A stretch of DNA of 64,000 nt, taken from assembly GCF_000312105.1 (NCBI RefSeq), contig NZ_HE978636.1, positions 215,223 to 279,222 on the forward strand, in the 5' to 3' direction. The position numbers and the translations under genes were made by a program. The stretch is from Aeromicrobium massiliense JC14 (GTDB lineage: Bacteria; Actinomycetota; Actinomycetes; Propionibacteriales; Nocardioidaceae). The notes under the pieces were generated by a model. That model searched no databases. It was not told where the DNA came from and saw only the letters and a list, made by a program, of their open reading frames with translations. Position 1 is the first letter of the stretch. Every line of letters begins with the position of its first letter. Shown piece by piece: positions 27,792 through 39,704 of the stretch.

Positions 27792-29869
27792 CGGCCCGCC
27801 CGCTCGACGGTCACGGCGCACACCTTGAGCTCGGGCATCCCCGAGACCGGGTCGGTCGCGTCGTTGGTCACCGCGTTGACCAGGTCGTCGCCGGCGAAGT
27901 GGAACGGGACGAACACGGTGTCGGGCCGGACCTGCGTGCTGACCCGCGCCGGGGCGGTCATCGTGCCCCGGGCCGAGGTGACCACGACGTCCTCGTGCCC
28001 GTCGAGCCCGATCCGGGCGGCGAGCGAGGGGTGGATCTCGACGTAGGCGCCGGCCTGGCTGCGGTTCAGCCGCTCGACCCGCCGGGTCTGGGCGCCGGAC
28101 TGGTAGTGCTCGAGCAGCCGCCCGGTCACCAGCCACACCGGGGCGTCCGGCCGCACGACGTCGGCCGGTCCGCTGGGCCGCACCGCCACCATCCGGGCCC
28201 GGCCGGACGCGGTCGGGAAGCGGTCGGCGAAGGGTCGCGGCGTGCCTGGGTGGGTCTCGTCCGGGCACGGCCAGTACAGCGCCTCCCCCGCGTCGAGCCG
28301 GTCGTAGCTGATGCCGGCGTAGTCGGCCCGGCCGCCGGCGCTGGCCCGGCGCAGCTCGTCGAAGACCTCGCGGGGGTCGGTCGACCAGGTGCCCGGCGCG
28401 TCCAGCCGCCGGGCCAGCTCGGCCATGACCCACAGCTCGTCGCGGACCCCGGGCGGCGGCTCGATCGCTCGGCGGCGGCGCAGCACGCGTCCCTCGATGC
28501 CGGTCATGGTGCCCTCCTCCTCGGCCCACTGCGTGACGGGCAGGACGTAGTCGGCCAGCAGGGCGGTCTCCGAGGGCACGACGTCGCAGACGACCAGCAG
28601 GTCCAGCGACTCCAGCCGGCTCCGCACCGCGCGGGCGTCCGGGGCGCTGACGACGGGGTTGCTGCCGTGGACGAGCAGGGCCCGCGGACCGCCGGGACGC
28701 CCGAGCGAGGCGAGCAGCTCGACCGCGGGGACTCCCGGACCGGGCAGCAGCTCGGGGTCGACGCCCCACACCCGGGCGACGTGCTCGCGGGCAGCCGGGT
28801 CGGCGATCGATCGGTAGCCGGGCAGCTGGTCGGCCTTCAGCCCGTGCTCGCGGCCGCCCTGCCCGTTGCCCTGCCCGGTGAGTGCCCCGTACCCGCCGCG
28901 CTCGGCGCCCACGAGCCCGAGCGCGAGGGCCAGGTCGATCGCGGCGGTCACCGTGTCGGCGCCGTCGACGTGCTGCTCGCTGCCACGTCCGGTCAGCACG
29001 AACGCGCCCCGTCCGCCGCGGTGGCCGCTCGCGTCGGCGAGCAGCCGGGCGACGCGGCGTACCGCGGTGGCTGGAACGCCCGTGGTGGCGGCGACGCGCT
29101 CGGGCCACCACTCGGCGACGGCGGCACGGACGTCGTCCACGCGGTCCACCCGCTCGGCCAGGTAGGTCTCGTCGGCCAGACCCTCGGCCAGCACGACGTG
29201 CAGCAGGCCGAGGAGCAGGACGATGTCGGTGCCCGGCACCGGGGCAAGGTGGAGGCCGGCCCCCTCGTCGGTCAGCGCCGCGGTCGCCGAGCGCCGGGGG
29301 TCGACCACGACCAGGCCCCCGCGCTCGCGCACGGCGGCCAGGTGCTGGACGCTCGGCGGCATCGTGTCGGCCAGGTTGCTGCCGAGCAGCAGCACCGCGT
29401 CGGCGTCGGCCAGGTCGGTCAGCGGGAACGGCAGCCCACGATCCAGCCCGAGGGTGCGGTTGGCGGCCGCCGCCGCGGCGGCCATGCAGAACCGCCCGTT
29501 GTAGTCGATCAGCCGCGTCCGCAGGGCGAGCCGGGCGAGCTTGCCCAGCTGGTAGGCCTTCTCGTTGGTCAGCCCGCCACCGCCGAACACGGCCACCTCG
29601 TCTCGGCCCATCGTCCGCAGCCGCGCCGCGACGTCGTCCAGCGCCTCGTCCCACCCGACCGGCTCCAGCGACCCGGACGCGTTGCGCTGCAGCGGCACGG
29701 TCAGCCGGTCGGGCGTGCGCAGCAGCTCCGGGCTCGTCCACCCCTTCTGGCACATCCCGCCGCGGTTGGTCGGGAAGTCCCGCGGCTCGGCGGCGAGGTC
29801 GGCCGCGCCGGTGCCGCTCAGCCGCTGGGCGCACTGCAGCGCGCAGTACGGGCAGTGGGTGTCGGTCAC
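27788..29869 (-). CDS. narB: Assimilatory nitrate reductase, molybdopterin catalytic subunit (NarB/NasA)
   Basis: Reduces nitrate to nitrite in the cytosol. 693 aa. The N-terminal [4Fe-4S] ligands are C6, C9, C13 and C40 (THCPYCALQC ... GGMCQKG). The likely molybdenum-ligand Cys is C128 in NGRFCMAAA. Later motifs are LLLGSNLADTMP, ALLVHGSNP and the C-terminal MGD-binding region with LVTGRLLEHYQSGAQTRR. No Tat signal, as expected for an assimilatory enzyme. The GTG start at 29869 overlaps the narK stop by GTGA. Symbol usage varies (narB, nasA, nasC). Confidence 0.93.
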   Translation of the reverse strand: MTDTHCPYCALQCAQRLSGTGAADLAAEPRDFPTNRGGMCQKGWTSPELLRTPDRLTVPLQRNASGSLEPVGWDEALDDVAARLRTMGRDEVAVFGGGGLTNEKAYQLGKLARLALRTRLIDYNGRFCMAAAAAAANRTLGLDRGLPFPLTDLADADAVLLLGSNLADTMPPSVQHLAAVRERGGLVVVDPRRSATAALTDEGAGLHLAPVPGTDIVLLLGLLHVVLAEGLADETYLAERVDRVDDVRAAVAEWWPERVAATTGVPATAVRRVARLLADASGHRGGRGAFVLTGRGSEQHVDGADTVTAAIDLALALGLVGAERGGYGALTGQGNGQGGREHGLKADQLPGYRSIADPAAREHVARVWGVDPELLPGPGVPAVELLASLGRPGGPRALLVHGSNPVVSAPDARAVRSRLESLDLLVVCDVVPSETALLADYVLPVTQWAEEEGTMTGIEGRVLRRRRAIEPPPGVRDELWVMAELARRLDAPGTWSTDPREVFDELRRASAGGRADYAGISYDRLDAGEALYWPCPDETHPGTPRPFADRFPTASGRARMVAVRPSGPADVVRPDAPVWLVTGRLLEHYQSGAQTRRVERLNRSQAGAYVEIHPSLAARIGLDGHEDVVVTSARGTMTAPARVSTQVRPDTVFVPFHFAGDDLVNAVTNDATDPVSGMPELKVCAVTVERAGR

Positions 29870-31401
29870 ACGCCCGCCCTCGCCATCGGGGCACCGCGCC
29901 GCAGGTAGACCGCCCAGGCCACCGCGGCGCAGACGACGTAGAACCCGGTGAACACCATGAACGCGGCCTGCACCGCCTCGATCGGGTCGCTCACCCACGG
30001 CGAGCCGAACGTGATCGGGATGAGGAAGCCGCCGATCGCGCCCACCGCCCCGGCGAGCCCGATGACGGCGGACGCCTCCTTCACCGAGCGCGCCCGCGCC
30101 GCGGCCCGGGCGGGCGTCCCCTCCTCCGTCTCGGCGTCGGCGTACGAGCGCCAGATCGCCGGGATCATCCGGTAGGTCGAGCCGTTGCCCGCCCCGGCGG
30201 CGGCGAACACCACGAGGAAGGCCAGCAGGAACCAGCCGAACAGCCCGGTGTTGTGGTCGACTGCCGCGACGACGTCCGGCGCGTAGGCGAACGTGGCCGG
30301 GTCCACCCCGTCGGTCGGCTGGGCCGGGACCGGCTCGAGCGCCCGCAGCGTGGCCAGGACGCCCAGCGTGCCGGCCACCATGAGCGCGAAGCAGCCCACC
30401 GTGACCCGGGCTCCGCCGAGCCGGTCGGCCAGCCAGCCGCCGAACGGACGAGCGACCGAGCCGACGAGCGCGCCGAGGAAGGCGAAGTAGGCGAAGTTGA
30501 CGCCGATGCCCTCGACACCCGGCACCGGCTGGGTCCAGAAGTTCAGCTTGATGAGCAGCGGCATCGCCGCCGAGTAGCCGATGAACGAGCCGAACGTGCC
30601 GACGTACAGGAACGACATCACCCAGGTGTGCCGGTACCGGACGACCGAGAGCTGCTCGCGCACCGTCGAGCGGGCGCTGCGCAGGTTGTCCATGCCGGCC
30701 CAGGCACCGACGGCGGCGACCACGGCCAGCGCGGCGTACAGCAGGCCGGCTCGTTCCAGGTGGATGCCGGACTCGGCCGCCTTCACCAGGCCGAACAGGC
30801 CCGCCCCGCCGACCACGACGGGCAGGAACAGCTGGATGATCGCCACGCCCAGGTTGCCGCCGGCGGCGTTGAGGCCCAGCGCCGCGCCCTTGCGCTCGGC
30901 CGGGTAGAAGAAGTTGATGTTGGCCATGGACGAGGCGAAGTTCCCGCCGCCCAGGCCGGCGGTCGCCGCCACCAGCACGAGCACCCAGTACGGCGTGCCC
31001 GGGCGCTGCACCACGACGACGAACAGCAGCGTCGGGACGAGCAGCAGCACGGCGCTGGCGATCGTCCAGTTGCGTCCGCCGAAGCGCGGCACCGCGAACG
31101 TGTAGGGCACCCGCAGCAAGGAGCCCACGAGGTTGGGCACCGCCAGCAGCCAGAACAGCTGCTGGGCGCTGAGGTCGAACCCGGCGCCGGCCATCATGGC
31201 GGCGCTGACGCTCCACAGCAGCCACACCGAGAAGCCCAGGTGCTCGGCGAAGATCGACCAGGCCAGGTTGCGCCGCGCGACCCGCTGTCCGGTGTGCGCC
31301 CAGAACGCCGGGTCCTCGGGCTCCCAGTGATCGATCCAGCGTCCGGTGCGCCGCGTCCCGGAGGTCCGGTCCGGCGCGAGCTCGCGTACGTCCGTGGTCA
31401 T
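29866..31401 (-). CDS. narK: Nitrate/nitrite transporter, NarK family (MFS)
   Basis: 511 aa, about 12 hydrophobic segments. The NarK-type nitrate signatures are recognisable: GLGGGNFASSMANINFFYPAERKGAALGLNAAGGNLGVA and, in the second half, FAAAGAGNGSTYRMIPAIW. It imports nitrate (and may exchange nitrite) across the cytoplasmic membrane. It has a hydrophilic N-terminal extension of about 40 residues. First gene of narK-narB-flavoprotein, with a well-placed GGGGAG before the ATG at 31401 and promoter C upstream. Confidence 0.94.
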   Translation of the reverse strand: MTTDVRELAPDRTSGTRRTGRWIDHWEPEDPAFWAHTGQRVARRNLAWSIFAEHLGFSVWLLWSVSAAMMAGAGFDLSAQQLFWLLAVPNLVGSLLRVPYTFAVPRFGGRNWTIASAVLLLVPTLLFVVVVQRPGTPYWVLVLVAATAGLGGGNFASSMANINFFYPAERKGAALGLNAAGGNLGVAIIQLFLPVVVGGAGLFGLVKAAESGIHLERAGLLYAALAVVAAVGAWAGMDNLRSARSTVREQLSVVRYRHTWVMSFLYVGTFGSFIGYSAAMPLLIKLNFWTQPVPGVEGIGVNFAYFAFLGALVGSVARPFGGWLADRLGGARVTVGCFALMVAGTLGVLATLRALEPVPAQPTDGVDPATFAYAPDVVAAVDHNTGLFGWFLLAFLVVFAAAGAGNGSTYRMIPAIWRSYADAETEEGTPARAAARARSVKEASAVIGLAGAVGAIGGFLIPITFGSPWVSDPIEAVQAAFMVFTGFYVVCAAVAWAVYLRRGAPMARAGV

Positions 31402-31446
31402 CGCCGCTCCCCTGTGCGGGCCGGCCCGGTGCCGGCGCTCGCCACG

Positions 31447-31511
31447 AGGCTAGGAAGCCGATGTTTCGCCCGGTGCCGTCCGCCGGTGCGCTCCGGTGAC
31501 GAACCGCTCAC
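31447..31511 (-). promoter_or_regulatory. Nitrogen-control promoter C, for narK
   Basis: Read on the minus strand: GTGAG (31511-31507), N6, GTCAC, then at 11-bp steps GCACC, CGGCA and GAAAC (31467-31463), ten bases ending CTTCC, and the -10 box TAGCCT (31452-31447). The predicted mRNA start is about 40 nt before the narK ATG. The spacing is identical to promoters A and B. Confidence 0.78.
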
Positions 31512-31542
31512 ACCGGGCGCGGACCGCCCGTGAGAACGACGA

Positions 31543-31572
31543 AGCCCCCCGGACCCGAAGGTCCGAGGGGCT
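31543..31572 (-). terminator. Terminator after tuf
   Basis: A 13-bp hairpin with one mismatch and a CGAA loop lies 20 nt after the tuf stop. On the minus strand it is followed by TTCGTCGTTCTC. It ends the str operon before the nitrate locus. Confidence 0.8.
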
Positions 31573-31592
31573 CGTGCGCTGGTGTCAGCAGG

Positions 31593-32786
<1,194 letters not shown>

Positions 32787-32877
32787 TGTGGGCTCCTCCT
32801 GGGATTGTTGTTGCTGTTGAACGCCGTTGGGTCCCGCGAACGGACACCTCAGGCCACCTTAACGGACGGACCGTGGA

Positions 32878-34989
<2,112 letters not shown>

Positions 34990-35075
34990 GTGGCGTCAGT
35001 TCCTTCGAAAGTCTGCTGTCAGGTCTGGGAAGTCCAGCGGGCGTCGCGCGAGCGCGGACTCCCCGGTGACTCGAC

Positions 35076-35546
35076 TTACCAGCGGTAGTGGGCGAAGGCG
35101 CGGTTGGCCTCGGCCATCTTGTGCGTGTCCTCGCGCTTCTTGACCGAGCCGCCGAGGCCGTTGCTGGCGTCGAGGAGCTCGTTCATCAGGCGCTCGGCCA
35201 TCGTCTTCTCACGACGCTCGCTGGAGTACTTGACCAGCCAGCGCAGGGCGAGCGTGGTCTGGCGCGAGGCGCGGACCTCGATCGGGACCTGGTAGGTCGC
35301 ACCGCCGACGCGGCGGCTCTTGACCTCGAGGGTCGGCTTCACGTTGTCGAGTGCGCGCTTCAGCGTGATGACCGGATCGGTGCCGGTCTTCTCGCGGGTG
35401 CCCTCCAGGGCGGTGTAGACGATGCGCTGCGCGACCTGCTTCTTGCCGTCGAGCAGGATCTTGTTGATCAGCTGGGTGACCAGCTGGCTCCCGTAGACCG
35501 GATCGGTCTCGATGGGACGCTTCGGGGCGGGACCCTTGCGCGGCAT
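35076..35546 (-). CDS. rpsG: 30S ribosomal protein S7
   Basis: 156-aa assembly initiator of the 30S head, starting [20 protein letters not shown], with [20 protein letters not shown] signature and a C terminus [20 protein letters not shown]. The ATG shares one base with the rpsL stop (TGATG), so the two are coupled. In E. coli S7 is the str-operon repressor. Confidence 0.98.
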   Translation of the reverse strand: MPRKGPAPKRPIETDPVYGSQLVTQLINKILLDGKKQVAQRIVYTALEGTREKTGTDPVITLKRALDNVKPTLEVKSRRVGGATYQVPIEVRASRQTTLALRWLVKYSSERREKTMAERLMNELLDASNGLGGSVKKREDTHKMAEANRAFAHYRW

Positions 35547-35920
35547 CAGCTCTTCTCCTTCTTCGCGCCGTAACGGCTGCGAGCCTGCTTGCGGCCCTTG
35601 ACACCCTGGGTGTCGAGCGAGCCACGGATGATCTTGTAACGGACGCCCGGGAGGTCCTTCACACGACCGCCACGGACGAGGACGATCGAGTGCTCCTGGA
35701 GGTTGTGACCCTCACCGGGGATGTACGCGGTGACCTCGGTGCCGCTCGAGAGGCGGACACGTGCAACCTTGCGCAGCGCGGAGTTCGGCTTCTTGGGGGT
35801 CGTGGTGTACACGCGAGTGCAGACACCGCGACGCTGAGGCGAACCCTTGAGGGCCGGCGTGTTGGTCTTGACCACCTTGCTCTGGCGGCCCTTGCGAACC
35901 AACTGGTTGATCGTGGGCAC
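35546..35920 (-). CDS. rpsL: 30S ribosomal protein S12
   Basis: Decoding-centre protein. The GTG at 35920 gives 124 aa starting [12 protein letters not shown]. Both classical streptomycin-resistance positions carry the sensitive-type lysines: K43 in [13 protein letters not shown] and the Lys in [15 protein letters not shown] longer open frame to 36016 runs into the leader and promoter region and is not used. First gene of rpsL-rpsG-fusA-tuf. Confidence 0.97.
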   Translation of the reverse strand: MPTINQLVRKGRQSKVVKTNTPALKGSPQRRGVCTRVYTTTPKKPNSALRKVARVRLSSGTEVTAYIPGEGHNLQEHSIVLVRGGRVKDLPGVRYKIIRGSLDTQGVKGRKQARSRYGAKKEKS

Positions 35921-35954
35921 TACGAACTTCCTTCTGCAGAATGGATGTTGCCTG

Positions 35955-36006
35955 GAGGGCGCGGGCCCTCGAAGTGGGCACGCACGTCGGCCCGAAGATT
36001 TCGGGC
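35955..36006 (-). other. Two hairpins in the str-operon leader
   Basis: Between the promoter and rpsL the leader RNA contains GAGGGC/GCCCTC with a 4-nt loop (35955-35970) and GCCCGAA/TTCGGGC with a 3-nt loop (35990-36006). They may stabilise the mRNA or take part in control. No T tract follows, so they do not look like terminators. Confidence 0.55.
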
Positions 36007-36016
36007 ACGGTCTCAA

Positions 36017-36045
36017 AGACTACCGGGTGGGGTCTGGCGGGTCAA
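36017..36045 (-). promoter_or_regulatory. Promoter of the rpsL-rpsG-fusA-tuf operon
   Basis: On the minus strand: -35 TTGACC (36045-36040), 17-bp spacer, -10 TAGTCT (36022-36017). Both hexamers are close to the housekeeping sigma consensus of actinobacteria. This gives a leader of about 90 nt. It lies just beyond the stop of the neighbouring 36087-36854 gene. Confidence 0.8.
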
Positions 36046-36086
36046 AATCGCCCCGTCAAGCGTGACACGCCGGGACGCCGTGCGGG

Positions 36087-36854
36087 TCACAGGCCGAGCG
36101 GACCGGCCAGGAACGCGGTCGCCGCGTCGCCTCGTACGTCCAGCCGGTCGGTGCCCACGCGTCCCCACAGGCCCAGGTACAGGTCGGCCGCGGTGCCGCG
36201 CACCACGTCGTCGAGCGAGGCGTCCGGCTCGGCCCCGGCGGGTCGCACGAGGAGCAGGTCGCCGGGCGACAGCACCCACGCGTCGTCGGTGTCGGTGGTC
36301 TGCAGGCGGACGGGCGCCGGCAGCGTGGGCGGGACGCCACGGAGCGCGCGCACGCGCAGCATGACCGTCAGCAGCTCGTCCACCCCGTCCGCGGACACCT
36401 GGGCGTCCGGACCCCACCCCTCGGCGCCGGGCCAGCCGTCCTCGGGCAGCCCGAGCGCGACGGCCAGGTCGACCGTGTGGACGAGCGTCTCGTGCAGCTG
36501 GCGGCGGCGCCAGAAGCCGGCCGTCTCGTGCACCTGCGCCCAGTTGGGCACCGGCTCGGCCGGGTCGACCGCCTGCAGCGCGAGCACGAGCGCGGACGCG
36601 CAGCCGGCGTACCAGTCGGTGAGCGAGCCGAGCACGAGCGGCTCGGGGGTGTCGACCAGCGTCGCGCCGAGCACGACCGCGCCGGCCTTGCGGTGCATCG
36701 TGCCGAGGTGGACGGCCAGGTCGCGCACCGTCCAGCCCGGGCAGGTCGGCACCGGCAGGTTCTCGTCGGCCTCGCCGAGCAGGGTGACGAAGCGGGCCAT
36801 CTGCTCCCCCAGCACCGGCAGGTGGTCGATCCGCATGGGCGCGTGCTCAGTCAT
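36087..36854 (-). CDS. Mycothiol-dependent maleylpyruvate isomerase-type DinB protein (TIGR03083-like)
   Basis: 255 aa. N-terminal DinB-like four-helix domain with CPGWTVRDLAVHLGTM and WRRRQLHETLVHTVDLAVAL, which supply the usual metal-ligand histidines; the C-terminal part is an MDMPI/SCP2-like domain. Members are found in mycothiol-producing actinobacteria and include thiol-dependent isomerases and transferases; most have no known substrate. It starts 24 nt after the FAD/Fe-S dehydrogenase gene in the same direction and may share its transcript. No specific function is assigned. Confidence 0.85.
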   Translation of the reverse strand: MTEHAPMRIDHLPVLGEQMARFVTLLGEADENLPVPTCPGWTVRDLAVHLGTMHRKAGAVVLGATLVDTPEPLVLGSLTDWYAGCASALVLALQAVDPAEPVPNWAQVHETAGFWRRRQLHETLVHTVDLAVALGLPEDGWPGAEGWGPDAQVSADGVDELLTVMLRVRALRGVPPTLPAPVRLQTTDTDDAWVLSPGDLLLVRPAGAEPDASLDDVVRGTAADLYLGLWGRVGTDRLDVRGDAATAFLAGPLGL

Positions 36855-36878
36855 GGATCGTGCCTTCGCTGTGCTCGG

Positions 36879-39704
36879 TCATGAAGCGGCCTCCCCGGCC
36901 AGGAGCTGGGACAGGTGCAGGGCCTGCACGTCGACCAGGTCGTCGAGCTGGGTGCGGCAGGAGAAGCCGTCGGCCAGCACCACGGCGTCCGGACCGGCGG
37001 CGCGGACGGCCGGCAGCAGCTGGGTCTCGGCGACGGCCACGGACGTCTCGTAGTGGCCCTTCTCGACGCCCCAGTTGCCGGCCAGGCCGCAGCAGCCGCT
37101 GAGCCGGGTCACGGTGACGCCGGCGCGCTCCAGCACGGCCATGTCGGCCTCGAAGCCCAGGACGCTGGACTGGTGGCAGTGCGGCTGCACGACCACCTCG
37201 GTGCCGGTGAGGTCCGGCGGCGTCCAGCCCTCGGTGCGGGTGAGCAGCTCCGAGAGAGTGAAGACGCCCGTCGCGACCTGCGCGGCGCGCGGGTCGTCCA
37301 CGAGCTCGACGGCGTCCGACCGGAGCGCGGCCAGGCACGACGGCTCGAGGCCGACGATCGGCACGCCTGCGGCGACGTACTCGTGCAGCACCTCGACGGT
37401 GCGGCCCAGGATGCGCCGGGCGGCGTCCAGCTGGCCCGTGGTGATCCAGGTGAGGCCGCAGCACGCCGAGCGGTCGAGCAGCTCGACGTCGTAGCCGGCG
37501 GACTCCAGGACGGCGACGGCGGCGTGGCCGCCCGCGGGCGCGAAGTACTCGGTGAACGAGTCCGACCACAGCAGCACGCGCGGCCGCTCGGCGGCCTCGC
37601 GGGTGCGGGCGTCCCGCGTGAACGGTCTCGGCGCGAACGCCGGGATGCTACGGCGCTGGTCGATGCCGGACACCCACCGGGCGAGGTGGGCGACGCCGGG
37701 CGTGCGCAGTAGGACGTTGGTCAGCCGCGCGAAGGGTGCCCCGATCCGCGCCCACAGCGGCAGCTTGCCCATGACGTAGTGGCTGCGCGGGCGCACGCGC
37801 CCGGCGTACGTCTGGTGCAGCACCTCGGTCTTGTAGCTGGCCATGTCGACGCCCGTGGGGCAGTCGTGCAGGCAGCCCTTGCACGACAGGCACAGGTCGA
37901 GCGCCTCGTGCACCTCCGGCGAGCGCCAGCCCTGGTCGACCAGGCGGCCGTCGACCATCTCCTGCAGCGTGCGGGCGCGCCCGCGGGTGGAGTCCTTCTC
38001 GTTGCGCGTGGCCTGGAACGAGGGGCACATGACGCCGTTCGTGCCGCGGTTGTCGGCCAGGCACTTGCCGACGCCGGTGCAACGGTGCACCGCCTGGCCC
38101 AGGTCGCCTTCGTCGTGCAGCAGCCGCAGGCCGGTGCGGCGCAGGGGCGGCGCGTGGCCGCGGCCCGAGCCGCGCAGGTCCTCGTCGAACGGGGCCGGAC
38201 GCACCAGGACGCCGGGGTTCAGCACGTCGTCGGGGTCCAGGACGCCCTTGACCTGCTCGAACAGGCGCAGCGCCTTGGGCGAGTACATGGCCGGCAGCAG
38301 CTCCGAGCGCGCGCGGCCGTCGCCGTGCTCGCCCGACAGCGACCCGCCGTGGCTCGCGACGAGCGCGGCGGCGTCCTGCAGGAAGGAGCGGTAGACGCTG
38401 CGTCCGCCGACCTCGTCGAGCGGGAAGGTGATGCGCACGTGCACGCAGCCGTCGCCGAAGTGGCCGAACGGCTCGCCCTGCACCTCGTGGTCGGCCATGA
38501 GCCGCTCGAAGTCACGCAGGTAGGCGCCCAGCCGCTCGGGCGGCACCGCGGCGTCCTCCCAGCCGGCGAGCGCGGGACGGTCCCAGACGCGGGACGCGAG
38601 CCCGGCGCCCTCCTCGCGGATGCGCCACAGCACGGCCTGCTCGGCCCGCGAGGTCACGTAACGGGCAGCGCGGGCCGAGGACGCCCGCTCGATGCGCGCG
38701 GCGCGGTCGGCCAGCTCGGCCTCGTCGTGGCCGGCGATCTCGACGTAGAGGAAGCCGCCGCCCTCGGGCATGTCCGGCACCGCGGACGCGCCCTTGGCCG
38801 CGCGGTAGACCTGCACGATGCGCGCGCCGAGCCCCTCGCAGGCGACCGGCTCGAACGGCAGCAGCGCCGGGACGTCGTCGGCGGCCTCGGCCATCGTCGG
38901 GTAGGCCAGCAGCACCATGTGCCGGTGCGGCGGCTCGTCCACCAGGTCGATCGTGGCCCCGAGGAAGACGCCCAGCGTCCCCTCGGTGCCGGCCATGAAC
39001 GAGGCGACGTCGAACCCGCGCTCGGGCAGCAGGTGCTCGAGGCTGTAGCCGGACACCTGGCGGCCGAAGCGGCCCAGCTCGGTGCGCACCGTGCCGAGGT
39101 CCCCAGCCACGACCTGCTCGAGCCGGTCGAGGGTCGCGGACGCGGTGCGCTCGCCGCGGCGCAGCAGCAGCCGCTCCCCCGCCGCGGTCAGCAGGTCCAG
39201 CCCGGCGACGTTGTCCGACGCCCGGCCGTAGCCCAGCGCGCGGTTGCCACAGGCGTTGTTGGCGATCATGCCGGCGACCGTGCAGCGCGTGTGCGTGGAC
39301 GGGTCGGGGCCGTAGCGCAGCCCGTGCGGGGCGGCGGCGCGCTGGACGACGGCATGGACGGCGCCGGGGTCGACCCGGGCCGTGCGCGCCTCGGGGTCGA
39401 TCTCGTGCACCCGGTTCATGTGGCGCAGGAAGTCCAGGACGACGCCGGTGCCGATCGCGTTGCCGGCGATCGACGTGCCCGCGCCGCGGGACGTCAGGGG
39501 CGTGCCCGTCTCGCGGCACGCGTCCAGCACCGCCACGACCTCGTCGGCGTCGTGCGGGCGCACCACGACCTGGGGCACGACGCGGTACAGCGAGGCGTCC
39601 GTGCTGTACATCGCCCGGGTCAGGGTGGAGTCGTCGACGTCCGCGACCCCGCGCCGGCGCAGCGCGGCGACGACGTCGAGCGCGGCGTCCGGGACGACGC
39701 TCAC
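36879..39704 (-). CDS. FAD/Fe-S D-2-hydroxyglutarate dehydrogenase-like protein (YdiJ/D2HGDH family)
   Basis: About 941 aa. Order: PCMH-type FAD domain (VRPHDADEVVAVLDAC, TSRGAGTSIAGNA, PDPSTHTRCTVAGMIANNA), FAD-oxidase C domain, a ferredoxin-like region near residues 540-615 (CTGVGKCLADN ... CLSCKGCLHDCPTGVDM), and a CCG Cys-rich domain (SACCGLTW near 748; SGCCGLAGNWG near 870). This is the architecture of E. coli YdiJ, a respiratory-type D-2-hydroxyglutarate dehydrogenase. It directly follows the transhydrogenase gene: the second of two adjacent GTGs (39704) overlaps its stop by GTGA (39707 is the alternative). The pair suggests removal of D-2-hydroxyglutarate. D-lactate or another 2-hydroxyacid is the main alternative substrate. 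Confidence 0.85.
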   Translation of the reverse strand: MSVVPDAALDVVAALRRRGVADVDDSTLTRAMYSTDASLYRVVPQVVVRPHDADEVVAVLDACRETGTPLTSRGAGTSIAGNAIGTGVVLDFLRHMNRVHEIDPEARTARVDPGAVHAVVQRAAAPHGLRYGPDPSTHTRCTVAGMIANNACGNRALGYGRASDNVAGLDLLTAAGERLLLRRGERTASATLDRLEQVVAGDLGTVRTELGRFGRQVSGYSLEHLLPERGFDVASFMAGTEGTLGVFLGATIDLVDEPPHRHMVLLAYPTMAEAADDVPALLPFEPVACEGLGARIVQVYRAAKGASAVPDMPEGGGFLYVEIAGHDEAELADRAARIERASSARAARYVTSRAEQAVLWRIREEGAGLASRVWDRPALAGWEDAAVPPERLGAYLRDFERLMADHEVQGEPFGHFGDGCVHVRITFPLDEVGGRSVYRSFLQDAAALVASHGGSLSGEHGDGRARSELLPAMYSPKALRLFEQVKGVLDPDDVLNPGVLVRPAPFDEDLRGSGRGHAPPLRRTGLRLLHDEGDLGQAVHRCTGVGKCLADNRGTNGVMCPSFQATRNEKDSTRGRARTLQEMVDGRLVDQGWRSPEVHEALDLCLSCKGCLHDCPTGVDMASYKTEVLHQTYAGRVRPRSHYVMGKLPLWARIGAPFARLTNVLLRTPGVAHLARWVSGIDQRRSIPAFAPRPFTRDARTREAAERPRVLLWSDSFTEYFAPAGGHAAVAVLESAGYDVELLDRSACCGLTWITTGQLDAARRILGRTVEVLHEYVAAGVPIVGLEPSCLAALRSDAVELVDDPRAAQVATGVFTLSELLTRTEGWTPPDLTGTEVVVQPHCHQSSVLGFEADMAVLERAGVTVTRLSGCCGLAGNWGVEKGHYETSVAVAETQLLPAVRAAGPDAVVLADGFSCRTQLDDLVDVQALHLSQLLAGEAAS

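Noticed and set aside
26334-29894. An apparent 1186-aa fusion protein joining a flavoprotein to an Arg/Pro-rich N-terminal half.
   Set aside because: The N-terminal part is narB read in the wrong frame; the real gene begins at the ATG at 27791 in an ATGA overlap.
27599-29908. Long plus-strand frames opposite narB and narK (27599-29908 and 28882-31533).
   Set aside because: Low-complexity translations opposite well-conserved enzymes; typical antisense artefacts at high GC.
36046-36086. A terminator for the DinB-fold gene just before the str promoter.
   Set aside because: Only a weak GTGAC/GTCAC pairing with short inner CACG/CGTG is present. I could not call it a terminator.
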